From DAOTXN01 sp034435435 (GTDB lineage Bacteria > Chloroflexota > Anaerolineae > S140-20), in assembly GCA_034435435.1 (NCBI GenBank), contig DAOTXN010000058.1:16059-80058 (forward strand): a stretch of DNA of 64,000 nucleotides, read 5' to 3'. A model generated the notes under the pieces. That model worked only from the letters and a program-made list of their open reading frames with translations. It made no database searches and was not told the DNA's origin. Shown piece after piece: positions 41,870 through 52,982 of this stretch (positions are counted from its first letter, which is position 1; each line of letters starts with the position of its first letter). The position numbers were made by a program, and so were the translations under genes.

Positions 41870-42325
41870 TCAACCGCCGCGCCGCCTGGCTTTGCGGGGC
41901 AGGCCGGCGCGTTGCAGATAAGCGGAAATGTGGCGGCCAAATGCTTTCAGATCCGCCCGCCCCTGGATCAACAGGTCATAAACTTTGGCCGGGTCCACCA
42001 CGAGATAGTCATGAACCAGGATGTTGCGAAAACCGGCCAGCGGGGCCAGGTGTTCTGCGAACTCGGACGGCAATATGCCCGCTTGGCCTAAACTCTGGAT
42101 GGCCTGGCGATAATCTTGGACGCGCTCGTCTAGGTCGGCCGCGACGATGTGCGCGGCAATGTCCACTACGGCCTGGGCCGCCAGCAACAGGCTGTGCTGA
42201 GTCGCCCGATATTTGACAAAATCGGCCGTCAACTCGTTCGAGGTGTATTGGGCGTAGTGATCCAGCTCGGCGATATAAACGCTCAACGCCTCCAGACGCT
42301 CAATGACTATTTGTTGATCTATCAT
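41870..42325 (-). CDS. hepT: HepT-like RNase toxin (DUF86)
   Basis: A 151-residue all-helical protein with the HEPN signature R-x4-H-x-Y in RNILVHDY near residues 99-106. HepT toxins are RNases held inactive by AMP transfer from a cognate MntA nucleotidyltransferase. The partner gene lies directly upstream, overlapping by ATGA. The basic C-terminus (LPRKARRRGG) is unremarkable for the family. Confidence 0.9.
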   Translation of the reverse strand: MIDQQIVIERLEALSVYIAELDHYAQYTSNELTADFVKYRATQHSLLLAAQAVVDIAAHIVAADLDERVQDYRQAIQSLGQAGILPSEFAEHLAPLAGFRNILVHDYLVVDPAKVYDLLIQGRADLKAFGRHISAYLQRAGLPRKARRRGG

Positions 42326-42753
42326 GGTGTTTGCTCAAATCGCTGCAAAACGTAGCGGCGTTTAATTCTGCGCAACGGCTCAGTGTCTACGTAATCTCGC
42401 AGGGTGGCCGTCGCAAAACGCACGCGCTGTGCATCGTCGGCGCAATGGACGAGTTTGCCGTCATAGTAGATGCGATGGCGCAGCAGCGGCGAGGCCTCGG
42501 CCAGGTCTACCACGTGTACGTCGTTCCGGCGCAGGAGGCTGCCCAACTCTTCCATCAGCCGCAGCGCCCGTTGAAATCGCGCCTCCTGTGGAACGTCGCG
42601 GTCAAAGAGCACTGCCACGTCTACGTCTGATAGAGGCCCTGCCAACTCGCGGGCTTGAGAGCCATAGAGATAGGCCAGCGCCACGTCGTAGCGTTCAAAA
42701 ATCTCGTTCAGCGCCGGTTGAAACTGCTCCAGGTTCTCTAATGGCTTGCCCAT
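42322..42753 (-). CDS. mntA: MntA-like nucleotidyltransferase antitoxin
   Basis: A 143-residue minimal nucleotidyltransferase with GSQARELAGPLSDVDVAV, the GSx10DxD active site, near residues 31-48. In the characterised MntA/HepT system the enzyme adds AMP units to a tyrosine near the HEPN motif of HepT to neutralise it. Gene order and the four-base overlap with the toxin agree. Confidence 0.88.
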   Translation of the reverse strand: MGKPLENLEQFQPALNEIFERYDVALAYLYGSQARELAGPLSDVDVAVLFDRDVPQEARFQRALRLMEELGSLLRRNDVHVVDLAEASPLLRHRIYYDGKLVHCADDAQRVRFATATLRDYVDTEPLRRIKRRYVLQRFEQTP

Positions 42754-42777
42754 GGCCCTGCTCGACCTGTCCCGATT

Positions 42778-43827
42778 TTAGCCTATTATACCACACTCTT
42801 GCCGCTCAAAACATTCCTGGAGCGCCTCTGCACGCTTGCCGGTTGCCAGCGCCAACATGAGCAGAACGCGGGCCTTTTGGGGCGTCAGGTCGCCCGCCAG
42901 AATTGCGCCAGCCTTTTGTAGCGCGACACCGCCCCCGGCATAGGCGTAGAGTGGGCGCACTAGGCCGTGCGGCACGCGGGTAGCAATGACCACGGCCACC
43001 CCTTGCCGCAACGCGGCGGCGACCCCCTCAAACAGGGCGTGGTTCACGTTGCCCGCGCCCACGGCGGCGATCACCAGCCCGGCCGCGCCGCGTTGCAGGG
43101 CCGCCTGCAAAGCCGCGTCGTCGGCTCCGGCGTACATGGGAACAATGTCCACGCGGGGCAGGGCCTCTGGCAGGCTAAAGTGGCGGCGCGGCGGCGCCTG
43201 GCCAGTGAAGCGGATTTGACTCTCCCACACCCGCCCCAGGTCGGTGCCGCCGTGAGAGCCAAAGGCGTCCAGGTCTTCGGTCTGCATCTTGAGCGCCTCG
43301 CGGGCGGCGTGAATTTCGCCGTGCATCACGATCAGCACGCCCCGCCCCCGGCTCTGCGGGCAGGCCGCCACGCGCACCGCGTCGCGCAGATTGGCCGGGC
43401 CGTCGGCGTCGGCGGTTGAGACGGGGCGTTGAGCGCCGGTGAGCACGATGGGCGCGTCGCCGGGCACGGTCAGGTCGAGGAAATAGGCCGTCTCTTCCAT
43501 CGTATCGGTGCCATGGGTGACGACGATGCCGTCGGCCTGGCCGCTTTCCACGATGTGCTTCAAGCGCCGGGCCAGGCGCAGCCACACTTCGGGCGTCATG
43601 TGCTCGCTGGGCAGGTTGCTGAACTCTTGTACGCTGAGCCGGGCAACCTCGGCCAGTTCAGGCGCGGCGGCCACCAGGTCGGCCCCGCTGACGGCGGGCG
43701 CTGCGCCGCCGCGGTCGGGGTCGAGACGCATGGCGATGGTGCCGCCAGTGGCGACGAGGTGGATGGAGGGGAGGTTGGATGCGCCGATGCTATAACTGGT
43801 TTGTGCGCTTTGCGCAATGTGGCTCAT
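42778..43827 (-). CDS. L-asparaginase
   Basis: The ATG at 43827 leaves 20 residues before the first motif; a GTG at 43863 is the alternative. A TATAAT on the minus strand lies about six bases before the ATG, so either the longer start or leaderless translation is possible. The 349-residue product carries both catalytic threonine motifs: LVATGGTIAMR near residue 26 and VVTHGTDTMEETAYFLDL near 105. Homology extends to the C-terminal domain (AVGAGNVNHALFEGV). It hydrolyses asparagine to aspartate and ammonia. No signal peptide is evident, suggesting a cytoplasmic type I enzyme. Confidence 0.88.
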   Translation of the reverse strand: MSHIAQSAQTSYSIGASNLPSIHLVATGGTIAMRLDPDRGGAAPAVSGADLVAAAPELAEVARLSVQEFSNLPSEHMTPEVWLRLARRLKHIVESGQADGIVVTHGTDTMEETAYFLDLTVPGDAPIVLTGAQRPVSTADADGPANLRDAVRVAACPQSRGRGVLIVMHGEIHAAREALKMQTEDLDAFGSHGGTDLGRVWESQIRFTGQAPPRRHFSLPEALPRVDIVPMYAGADDAALQAALQRGAAGLVIAAVGAGNVNHALFEGVAAALRQGVAVVIATRVPHGLVRPLYAYAGGGVALQKAGAILAGDLTPQKARVLLMLALATGKRAEALQECFERQECGIIG

Positions 43828-43877
43828 AATGGTATTATACACCCGGTTACTCAGCGCGACCACCTATCGATTACCTA

Positions 43878-43906
43878 TTGCAATGATAGAACAATTGTGC
43901 TATAAT
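43878..43906 (+). promoter_or_regulatory. Promoter of the gyrase operon
   Basis: TTGCAA at 43878-43883 and a perfect TATAAT at 43901-43906 are 17 bp apart, with TGC before the -10. The start codon of gyrB is 36 bp downstream, and the divergent asparaginase gene begins close by. Confidence 0.8.
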
Positions 43907-43941
43907 TAGGTTGGGGTTATTATCGTTCGTGGGAGGCGATC

Positions 43942-45970
43942 ATGCCGACAGCTTACGACACCAGTGACATTCAAGTGCTTGACTATCCTGAAAATATACA
44001 GCGTCGTCCCGGCATGTACGTCGGCGGTACTGGGCTGGACGCGCTGCACCACCTGGCCAACGAGCTGATCGACAACGCCGTGGACGAGGTCCTGGCCGGG
44101 GCCTGCAAGAACATCAGCGTGGAGATCGGTCCCGAAGGCGCGTTGACTGTGACCGACGACGGGCGCGGCATCCCCACCGGGATGCACCCTGAGAAGGGTC
44201 GCTCCACTTTGGAGCTGGTCTTTACCGAGCTACACAGCGGCGGTAAATTCAAAGAAGGCAGCTACTCCACCAGCGGCGGATTGCACGGCGTGGGTATCAA
44301 GGCCACCAACGCCTTGTCGGAGTGGCTGGAAGTGTGGGTGCGGCGAGACGGCGTGGTTTATTTCCAGCGCCACGAAAACGGCTTGCCCGTCACGCCGGTG
44401 CAGATTCTGGACCCCACAACCGCCGAGATCATCGGCCAGGTGGGGCAGAACGGCGCCGAAAAAGCGATCAAAAAGCACGCCGTCAAGAAACTGGGCACCG
44501 GCTCGACGGTTGTTTTCAAGCCCAGCCCGCGTTTCATGGACGTGACCGAATTTGATTTCGATACCCTGGCGCGGCGCTTGCAGGTGATTGCTTTTCTCTT
44601 GCCGGGCGTCACCGTTCATTTTACGGATAATCGCAAAAAAAAGACGCGCCAGAAAACCTTCCGCTACGACGGCGGTCTGGTCGAGTATGTCAAGTGGCTC
44701 AACGAGGAGCGCAAACCCATCCACCGCACGCCGGTCGAAGTCAGCGGGCAACAGAACGGCGTGACGGTCGAGGTGGTGCTGCAGTGGCACACCGACGTGG
44801 ACGAAAGCGAAATCGTCAGCTTTGTCAACACCATCCCCACGCCCGACGGCGGCAAGCACGTGGCCGGCCTCAAGAGCGCCGTGACCAAGGCCATTAACCA
44901 GTTCGCTGGCGAGAAAAAACTCAGCAAGGAAAAAGGCGAGGACAGCATTCGAGGCAATGATATCCTGGCCGGATTGACAGCGGTGATCAAGCTTTCGATG
45001 CACGACCCGCACTTTACCAGCCAGACCAAGACCCAGTTAGCCAGCGACCACGTGCAAGGCATCGTGCATAGCCTGGTCTACGAGGGTTTGCTAGAACGAC
45101 TGCGCAAAAACATCGCGCTGGGCAAGACCATCGTCCAGCAGGCCCAGGCGGCGGCCCAGGCGCGGGTGGCGGCCAGCAAGGCCCGCTCGCTGGTCATCCG
45201 CCGCAGCGTGCTCGACGTGGCCGATTCGGGCCTGCCGGGCAAACTGGCCGACGTGACCAAAGGCACGCCCACCGAGCAGACCGTGCTCTACATCGTCGAG
45301 GGCGACAGCGCAGGCGGCTCGTGCAAGATGGCCCGCGACCGGCGCTACCACGCCATCTTGCCCCTGCGCGGCAAGCCGCTCAACGTGGAAGGGGTCAAGC
45401 TGACCCGCTTGCTGAGCAACAACGAGATCAAGGCCATCATCGCGGCGGTGGGCGGCGGCGTGGGAGCCGACTTTGTCGTGGATGATTTGCGCTACGGCGG
45501 CGTGGCTATCCTCGTGGACGCCGACGTGGACGGCGACCACATCCGCACACTGCTCTACACCTTGTTCTGGCGTTACATGCGCCCGCTGATCGAGGCCGGA
45601 CGGCTGTACGTGGCGGTGGCGCCGTTGTACCTGTTGCGCAAGGGCAAACAGGCCCGCTATGCCTACTCGGACCGCGAGCGCGACGCCATTTTGGACGAGT
45701 GGGGCAAGAACGGCGTCAACATCCAGCGCTACAAGGGTTTGGGCGAGATGAACCCAGAGCAGTTGCGCGAGACGGTGTTCCGGGTGGAAGACAATGGCCC
45801 GTTTAACGACAGTCTGCGCCGCGTGACGGTGGAAGACGTGCACCACGCTAACCAGGTCGTCGGCACGCTGATGGGCAAGTCGGTCAAGCCGCGCCGCAGT
45901 TGGCTGCTGGAGCGCTGGCGCGAGGAAGAGAACGGCGAGAACGGTGACGAAGACGAAGAGGGAGTAGAGG

Positions 45971-45981
<11 letters not shown>
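43942..45981 (+). CDS. gyrB: DNA gyrase subunit B (type IIA topoisomerase ATPase subunit)
   Basis: A 679-residue protein with the GHKL ATPase (ELIDNAVDEV, DDGRGIPTGMHP and GLHGVGIKATNALSE) in the first 220 residues. A transducer domain follows, then a TOPRIM domain with EGDSAGGSCKMARDR, PLRGKPLNVE and DADVDGDHIRTLL, and the C-terminal segment with QRYKGLGEMNPEQL. It binds ATP and, with subunit A, passes DNA duplexes. Length and layout fit GyrB/ParE. The A subunit starts 11 bases before its stop in another frame. The extreme C-terminus is an acidic tail. Assignment as gyrase and not Topo IV rests mainly on the partner's GyrA-box-like motif. Confidence 0.92.
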
Positions 45982-48403
<2,422 letters not shown>

Positions 48404-48442
48404 GCGATTGCGGTCATTTGGCGACCTGGACCTCTAACGCCT

Positions 48443-48610
48443 CTACCGCAAGCGTGCGGCTTTACCTGACGAGATACGTCCCTCAGTAAACAGCGACAGG
48501 GCTAACCACTCTGACAGGCGGCGTTGGATCTCGTGTTGGTCAAAACCCAGGCGGACTAGAGGGGCAGGAACCTGTACTTCGAATGTTGTCTCTGGCATTT
48601 GAGTGTTCAT
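48443..48610 (-). pseudogene. Truncated UPF0175-family antitoxin-like gene
   Basis: A 55-residue frame that begins at an ATG with AGGAG upstream, translates MNTQMPETTFEVQVPAPL and continues to EWLALSLFTEGRISSGKAAR before a TAG. The last segment is the diagnostic UPF0175 phrase (LALKLFxEGRISxGKAAxL). Full members are about 80-100 residues and continue with a helix-turn-helix, which is missing here, so the gene is probably broken or trimmed. UPF0175 proteins usually pair with a PIN-like toxin, and none is adjacent. Confidence 0.68.
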
Positions 48611-48756
48611 TTCATCACTCCTGGCATTCGGGTAAGATTATAGGTTAAAGCCATCTATATAGATGTTTGCTCTCATGGCCCATGTAACACGGAAGCCGCC
48701 GGGGGCGGCTTCGTACCCTTTCGCCGAAGCTACTCGGGGGAGTATGTTATGCAAGG

Positions 48757-48785
48757 TTGACACAGGGCTTGCCCCATTATACAAT
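48757..48785 (+). promoter_or_regulatory. Promoter of the roadblock/LC7 gene
   Basis: A perfect TTGACA at 48757-48762 and TACAAT at 48780-48785 are 17 bp apart, 39 bp before the start codon. Confidence 0.8.
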
Positions 48786-48824
48786 GTCACCAGTTTTCGG
48801 TCACAATGTGGAGGAAAGAGGTCC

Positions 48825-49232
48825 ATGCCCCAAGAGTATCGCGAAGAACGACTGACGCGAGTGTTGCGCGAACAGATCCACGCCAGCGTCGCCGGCGTAC
48901 AAGAGGCCGTCATCGTCACCAACGATGGACTGGTTGTCGCGGCCTATCCCGGCGGGGTCAGCAACCAGGATGCTCACAATCAAATCGGCAGCAGTCATTG
49001 GGTCGCGGCGCTGGCGGCCGAGATCATCGCACAGAGCCGGCGCGCCTTTGGGGAGCTGGCCCAGGGCGCGGTCAGCCGCATTCTTATCGAAGGCGAGTCA
49101 GGCAGCATGATCGTGATCCCGGCCGGAGAGCAGGCCGCGCTGGCGGTGATGGTGGCCCCGGACACCAAGCTGGGACTGGCAATGTTTCAAATCGCGCGCG
49201 TCGCCGAACACATCGGCGTGCTCCTGGGCTGA
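48825..49232 (+). CDS. Roadblock/LC7-domain protein
   Basis: The start at 48825 follows GAGGAAAGAGG; the longer frame to 48663 runs through the promoter and is rejected. The 135-residue product has the roadblock pattern: helix 1 (TRVLREQIHASVAGVQEAVIVTNDGLVVAAYP), a long helix (WVAALAAEIIAQSRRAFGEL) and paired strands ending in AVMVAPDTKLGLAMFQIARVAEHIGVLL. Bacterial members act with small GTPases of the MglA type or as scaffold dimers. No GTPase gene is adjacent. The ligand or partner is unknown. Confidence 0.84.
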   Translation: MPQEYREERLTRVLREQIHASVAGVQEAVIVTNDGLVVAAYPGGVSNQDAHNQIGSSHWVAALAAEIIAQSRRAFGELAQGAVSRILIEGESGSMIVIPAGEQAALAVMVAPDTKLGLAMFQIARVAEHIGVLLG

Positions 49233-49246
49233 CGCCTCTTTCCATT

Positions 49247-49927
49247 ATGTCGCCGGGTCAGGACTCGTCCAAGGTTACCCGTATACACCGGCGGTTGATA
49301 CAGACCTACGGTGAACCTCGCTGGCGCGCTCACATGCCGCCGCTGGATGAGTTGGTGAGCACGATTTTGAGCCAAAACACCAGCGACGCCCATCGTGATC
49401 GAGCCTTTGAACAATTGCGTCGGCAGTTCCCGAGCTGGGAGCAAGTCCGCGACGCGCCGGTCGAGCAAGTGATCGAGGCGATTCGCCCGGCCGGCTTGGC
49501 CAATCAAAAGGGTCCGCGCATCCAAAAAGCGCTCCGGCAGATCAGCGCCGAACGCCAGGAACTCTCGCTTGACTTCCTGGCCGACATGCCGCTGGAAGAG
49601 GCGCGGGGATGGCTGATGAAAATGGAGGGGGTCGGCCCCAAAACCGCCGCTATTGTGCTGCTCTTTAGCCTAGGCCGAGCGGCGTTTCCGGTGGACACGC
49701 ACGTGCACCGCGTTAGCCGCCGCCTGGGGTTGATCGGCCCGCAAGTGAGCGCCGAAAAAGCCCACACATTGCTGGAGGAGATGATCCCTCCCGCCGAGTA
49801 TTACGCGCTGCACCTGAATCTCATCCGCCACGGACGACAGATGTGCCGCGCGCGCAATCCGCAATGCGCAGCGTGTGTTTTGAATGACGTGTGCGATTAT
49901 TATGGCCGAGCAAACGCCAGGCGATAA
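49247..49927 (+). CDS. nth: Endonuclease III-family DNA glycosylase
   Basis: A 226-residue protein. The helix-hairpin-helix MEGVGPKTAAIVLLFSLG carries the catalytic Lys and is followed by the GPD segment with the catalytic Asp in FPVDTHVHRVSRRLGL. The C-terminal C-x6-C-x2-C-x5-C pattern (CRARNPQCAACVLNDVC) is the ligand set for a [4Fe-4S] cluster. It excises oxidised pyrimidines and cleaves abasic sites in base-excision repair. The first residues vary among homologues; the ATG at 49247 begins 14 bases after the previous stop and gives the usual length. The stop codon overlaps the next gene's coding region. Confidence 0.9.
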   Translation: MSPGQDSSKVTRIHRRLIQTYGEPRWRAHMPPLDELVSTILSQNTSDAHRDRAFEQLRRQFPSWEQVRDAPVEQVIEAIRPAGLANQKGPRIQKALRQISAERQELSLDFLADMPLEEARGWLMKMEGVGPKTAAIVLLFSLGRAAFPVDTHVHRVSRRLGLIGPQVSAEKAHTLLEEMIPPAEYYALHLNLIRHGRQMCRARNPQCAACVLNDVCDYYGRANARR

Positions 49928-50504
49928 ATTTCCGCTGTTGATCTATCGGCGCTGGGCCAAGATGTTACGCCTGCCCGGCCTGCTGATCGCCGTTGCCAGC
50001 GGCGTGGTGTGGTGGTTTGCACCTAACGACCCCTTGCTGGCCGAACGGGATTGGGTGTTCATTATCCTCGGCGTGATCGGTGCGTTGACTTTTTTGTATA
50101 GCCTGTGGGCCCGGCAGACGGCCTATGTACGGTGTTATCCCGACTATCTCAAAATTCGCACACCCTTTATGGCGGTCGCCATCTCGTATAAGCGCATCTT
50201 GCAAGTGCGACCAGTCGAGTTTCACATGCAATTGCCCCTTTCCAAAATGAAACGTACTCAGCGGCGCTTGTTAGAGCCATTCTTGACGCGGACGGTGATC
50301 GTGTTGGAACTCAGACAGTTTCCGACGAGTGAGCGCCGATTGCGCACGTGGCTGCCGTGGTTTATGTTTGCGAGTCAGGTCACCGGTTTTGTGTTGGTGA
50401 CGGACGACTGGATGACGCTTTCGCGGCAGATTAGCGCGTTTTCCGATCGCTGGACCCTCCGCCGGCAGGCTCAGCAACGCCCCTCCACCGGCCTGTTTCG
50501 TTAG
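49902..50504 (+). CDS. Two-helix membrane protein with PH-like cytoplasmic region
   Basis: A 200-residue protein that starts 26 bases before the end of the endonuclease III gene. Two membrane helices (about 27-45 and 53-74) are followed by a soluble part that begins AYVRCYPDYLKIRTPFMAVAISYKRILQVRP. This resembles the bacterial PH-like/DUF304 strand pattern (a basic Y-D/E-x-LxIRTP strand followed by an ISY strand). There are no catalytic motifs. The function is unknown; such proteins may sense or bind membranes. The neighbours do not clarify it. Confidence 0.65.
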   Translation: MAEQTPGDKFPLLIYRRWAKMLRLPGLLIAVASGVVWWFAPNDPLLAERDWVFIILGVIGALTFLYSLWARQTAYVRCYPDYLKIRTPFMAVAISYKRILQVRPVEFHMQLPLSKMKRTQRRLLEPFLTRTVIVLELRQFPTSERRLRTWLPWFMFASQVTGFVLVTDDWMTLSRQISAFSDRWTLRRQAQQRPSTGLFR

Positions 50505-50509
50505 ACGAG

Positions 50510-51358
50510 ATGATCGAGCTGGCCCCCCATCACAAACACGGCTTGAGCATAAAAAACCCCATCCTGACCGCCAGCGGCAGCGTGGGATACAGCAACGAAT
50601 ACCGGCGTTTGATTCCCTTGGAGGCGCTGGGTGCGCTGGTCACCAATCCGATCACCGCCAAGCCCCGCCGAGGGGCCAGGCCGCCGCGCACTATTCAGTT
50701 GACTGGCGGCGTTTTAATGCACATCGGACTGGAGAATCCAGGGCTGGCGTCTGTGATCCACCGCCACCGCCAGCACTGGCAGCATAGCCCCATCCCGGTG
50801 ATTGCACACGTGGCAGGTGTGAATCCAGACGAGGCGGCGACATGCGCTCAGCAACTGTCGGGAACAGAAACAGTGGCGGCCATCGAGCTGGGACTCCCCG
50901 ACTCGTTACCGCTCGATGAAGCCGTTGAGGTCGTCCGCGTTGCTCGCGCTGCCTGTCTGCTTCCCCTCATCGTCAAACTTCCCTTGTGGCAGGCCCGGCG
51001 CCTGGCAGCCCGCATTGCCGACCTGGATTGCGCCGACGCCTTGACCGTCGCCGCTTCGCCGCGCGGCAGTGTGTGGCATGGCGGGCGACCCTTCACAGGA
51101 CGGCTGCATGGGTGGGCGACTTTTCCCCAAGCCCTATGGGAGTTGTGTCAGGTAGTCCAGATCGTTGGCGACGCTATTCCTCTCATTGGTTGTGGAGGCA
51201 TCCACTGCGCCGACGACGTGCTGGCGATGTTGCGCGTCGGAGCAAAAGCAGTGCAGGTAGATAGCTATATCTGGCGAGACCCCGCCGGTCTGGCGCGACT
51301 GGCCGAAACGGCTCGGACATGGACGCAAGCCATTGACAGAACGGAAAATTGTGTGTAA
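50510..51358 (+). CDS. Dihydroorotate dehydrogenase-like FMN protein, divergent active site
   Basis: A 282-residue TIM-barrel protein. NPILTASGSVGYSNEYRRL near residue 17 and IGLENPGL near 72 match class 1B PyrD, as do VIAHVAGVNPDEAA, VKLPLWQARRLAARI and the phosphate-binding ends IPLIGCGGIHCADDVL and GAKAVQVDSYIW. The usual LN-x-SCPN substrate segment reads ELGLPDS here, and the INT strand reads VAA, so the orotate contacts and the active-site Cys loop appear lost. It may have another substrate or be a non-catalytic paralogue. It starts five bases after the preceding stop, likely in the same transcript. Confidence 0.72.
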   Translation: MIELAPHHKHGLSIKNPILTASGSVGYSNEYRRLIPLEALGALVTNPITAKPRRGARPPRTIQLTGGVLMHIGLENPGLASVIHRHRQHWQHSPIPVIAHVAGVNPDEAATCAQQLSGTETVAAIELGLPDSLPLDEAVEVVRVARAACLLPLIVKLPLWQARRLAARIADLDCADALTVAASPRGSVWHGGRPFTGRLHGWATFPQALWELCQVVQIVGDAIPLIGCGGIHCADDVLAMLRVGAKAVQVDSYIWRDPAGLARLAETARTWTQAIDRTENCV

Positions 51359-51619
51359 TATTTTTCCATACTGACATCGTTGGCAGACAGACCATCTACT
51401 CTCGATCTGCCGGGTGTGACATTGCAGTTGGTTTAGTGAGAGAAGAGGAGGCGCCTATTTTCTGAAAAGACTCGGTACACGAACGACAGTTGACGCGGGT
51501 AGCCGGCCGTGACCCGGATACACCACAGAACCTGCGATGCCCGCCAGCAACGCCAAGCAGGACATCGCGCTCGATTGATACAAGAATCTCTTCAATCACA
51601 TGAATTGAGTGGAGCCAGT

Positions 51620-51832
51620 ATGATGAAAGGCTTGAATGCTCAATGCCCCGAATGCGACACCTGGGTACGCATAGCTGCGTCCATGGAGTTGTGGGATACC
51701 GTTATCTGTCCAGACTGTGATACAGAGCTGCAGCTCATCAGCCTTAATCCGCCTGAGCTGGATTATGCCGACTATGACGAGGACTTTGACGATTACGACG
51801 AAGAGGACGACGAAGAGGACGACGAGTACTAG
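51620..51832 (+). CDS. LysW-like zinc ribbon protein with acidic tail
   Basis: The ATG at 51620 follows GGAG with five bases spacing, and the frame's upstream extension lacks conserved features. The 70-residue product has CPEC at 9-12 and CPDC at 30-33, a strand AQCPECDTWVRI, and DTELQLISLNPPELDY after the second knuckle. This matches LysW amino-group carrier proteins, which bear substrates on a C-terminal Glu during lysine or arginine synthesis. LysW ends in EDWGE; here the tail is a run of Asp/Glu closing DDEY. No lysX, lysZ or argX neighbours are present. A carrier role is possible but unproven. Confidence 0.66.
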   Translation: MMKGLNAQCPECDTWVRIAASMELWDTVICPDCDTELQLISLNPPELDYADYDEDFDDYDEEDDEEDDEY

Positions 51833-51916
51833 GTCGGTATAGCGCGCCTTTCAAAACCGCATAGCCTGTGTGCGCCCTGGTTGAATGCAACAAACGAGGG
51901 CGCTTGAAACAAGATG

Positions 51917-51945
51917 GGGTGGCCCGACTGCCACCCTGTTTTGTT
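51917..51945 (+). terminator. Terminator downstream of the LysW-like gene
   Basis: A 7-bp perfect stem (GGGTGGC with GCCACCC, extended by weaker pairs) with a six-base loop runs into TGTTTTGTT. It may also serve the convergent kinase gene, weakly. Confidence 0.7.
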
Positions 51946-51974
51946 CGCAGAGATCCGGCCGACTGCTCTCTAAT

Positions 51975-52982
51975 TTACCAATTTTCAATCGCCCAGGCCA
52001 GTTCTTGGGGTGATGGAGCCGCCACTCCCAGTTTACGCACGACCAAGCCGGCGGCATAATTGGCCAGCGCCGCCGCGACCTCAAGCGACTGGCCCGCAGC
52101 CAAAGCCAGCGTCGCTATCGCCACGACGGTGTCGCCGGCTCCCGTTACATCGTAGACCTCGCTGCGATTGGCGGCGGCAAAATGCGCATAACCCGTCGCG
52201 CTCTGCACCGCCAGCCCTTCTGCGCCGCGCGTAATGAGCAGGGCGCCCAAATCCAGCTTCTGGCGTAGCCAGGTCATTGCTCGCTCGAAATCGGCTTCGG
52301 TCGCCAGCGCCGCTTCTCGCGCTGTGGCCTGGTCGAGGTAGGCCCGCGCTTCGTGGTGATTGCACTTGGCCAGATCGAAACCGGCGAATTGCCCCAACCG
52401 CCCCTGGGTATCCACGCACGCCAACCGGCCAGTCGTCTGGGCCTGACGCACAGCCTCCACGATGGCGGGCGTAACCAGCCCGCTGCCATAATCGGACACC
52501 AATACGGCGTCGGCCAGGGGGGCCAGCGCCCGGATGCGCTGCACCACTTGGACCTCGATATCGGGGGCCAGCGGGCGACGGTCCACCCTGTCGATACGAG
52601 CCAGTTGCTGCGGAAAACGCAGCGATCCCCTGGACACGATGCGCGTTTTGGTCGTCGTCGGGCGCTCGGGGTCCGTGACAATTCCGTCTATGGCTATCCC
52701 GGCCGCCCTGAGCAGCGCGGTCAAGGTCATCCCGGCGCTGTCATCGCCCACCACGCCCACCTGGGTCACGCGCCCACCCAGGCCGACCACGTTCACCGCA
52801 GGGTTGGCCCCGCCGCCGGGCAGTTGGCGGCGTTCCTCGAACTCTAACACAGGGACCGGCGCCTCGCGGCTGAGCCGGGTGGCCCGACCGATCAGGTATT
52901 CGTCGAGAAACACATCCCCGATCACCAAAATATGCCGTCCGGCCAGTTGGGGAATGGTCGCCAAGAGCGTAGTTTTGTCCAT
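51975..52982 (-). CDS. PfkB-family carbohydrate kinase, HldE-N (heptose kinase)-like
   Basis: The start at 52982 forms a TGATG junction with the upstream stop. The 335-residue product shows ILVIGDVFLDEYLIG, then SREAPVPVLEFE, then the GG motif LPGGGANPAVNVVGLGGRV, then RPTTTKTRIVSRGSLRFPQQLARID. The catalytic anion-hole motif DVTGAGDTVVA lies near residue 275. This signature set is that of the D-glycero-manno-heptose-7-phosphate kinase domain of HldE/RfaE. It lacks the C-terminal adenylyltransferase domain, as in split HldA enzymes. Sugar specificity is likely but not certain. Confidence 0.85.
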   Translation of the reverse strand: MDKTTLLATIPQLAGRHILVIGDVFLDEYLIGRATRLSREAPVPVLEFEERRQLPGGGANPAVNVVGLGGRVTQVGVVGDDSAGMTLTALLRAAGIAIDGIVTDPERPTTTKTRIVSRGSLRFPQQLARIDRVDRRPLAPDIEVQVVQRIRALAPLADAVLVSDYGSGLVTPAIVEAVRQAQTTGRLACVDTQGRLGQFAGFDLAKCNHHEARAYLDQATAREAALATEADFERAMTWLRQKLDLGALLITRGAEGLAVQSATGYAHFAAANRSEVYDVTGAGDTVVAIATLALAAGQSLEVAAALANYAAGLVVRKLGVAAPSPQELAWAIENW

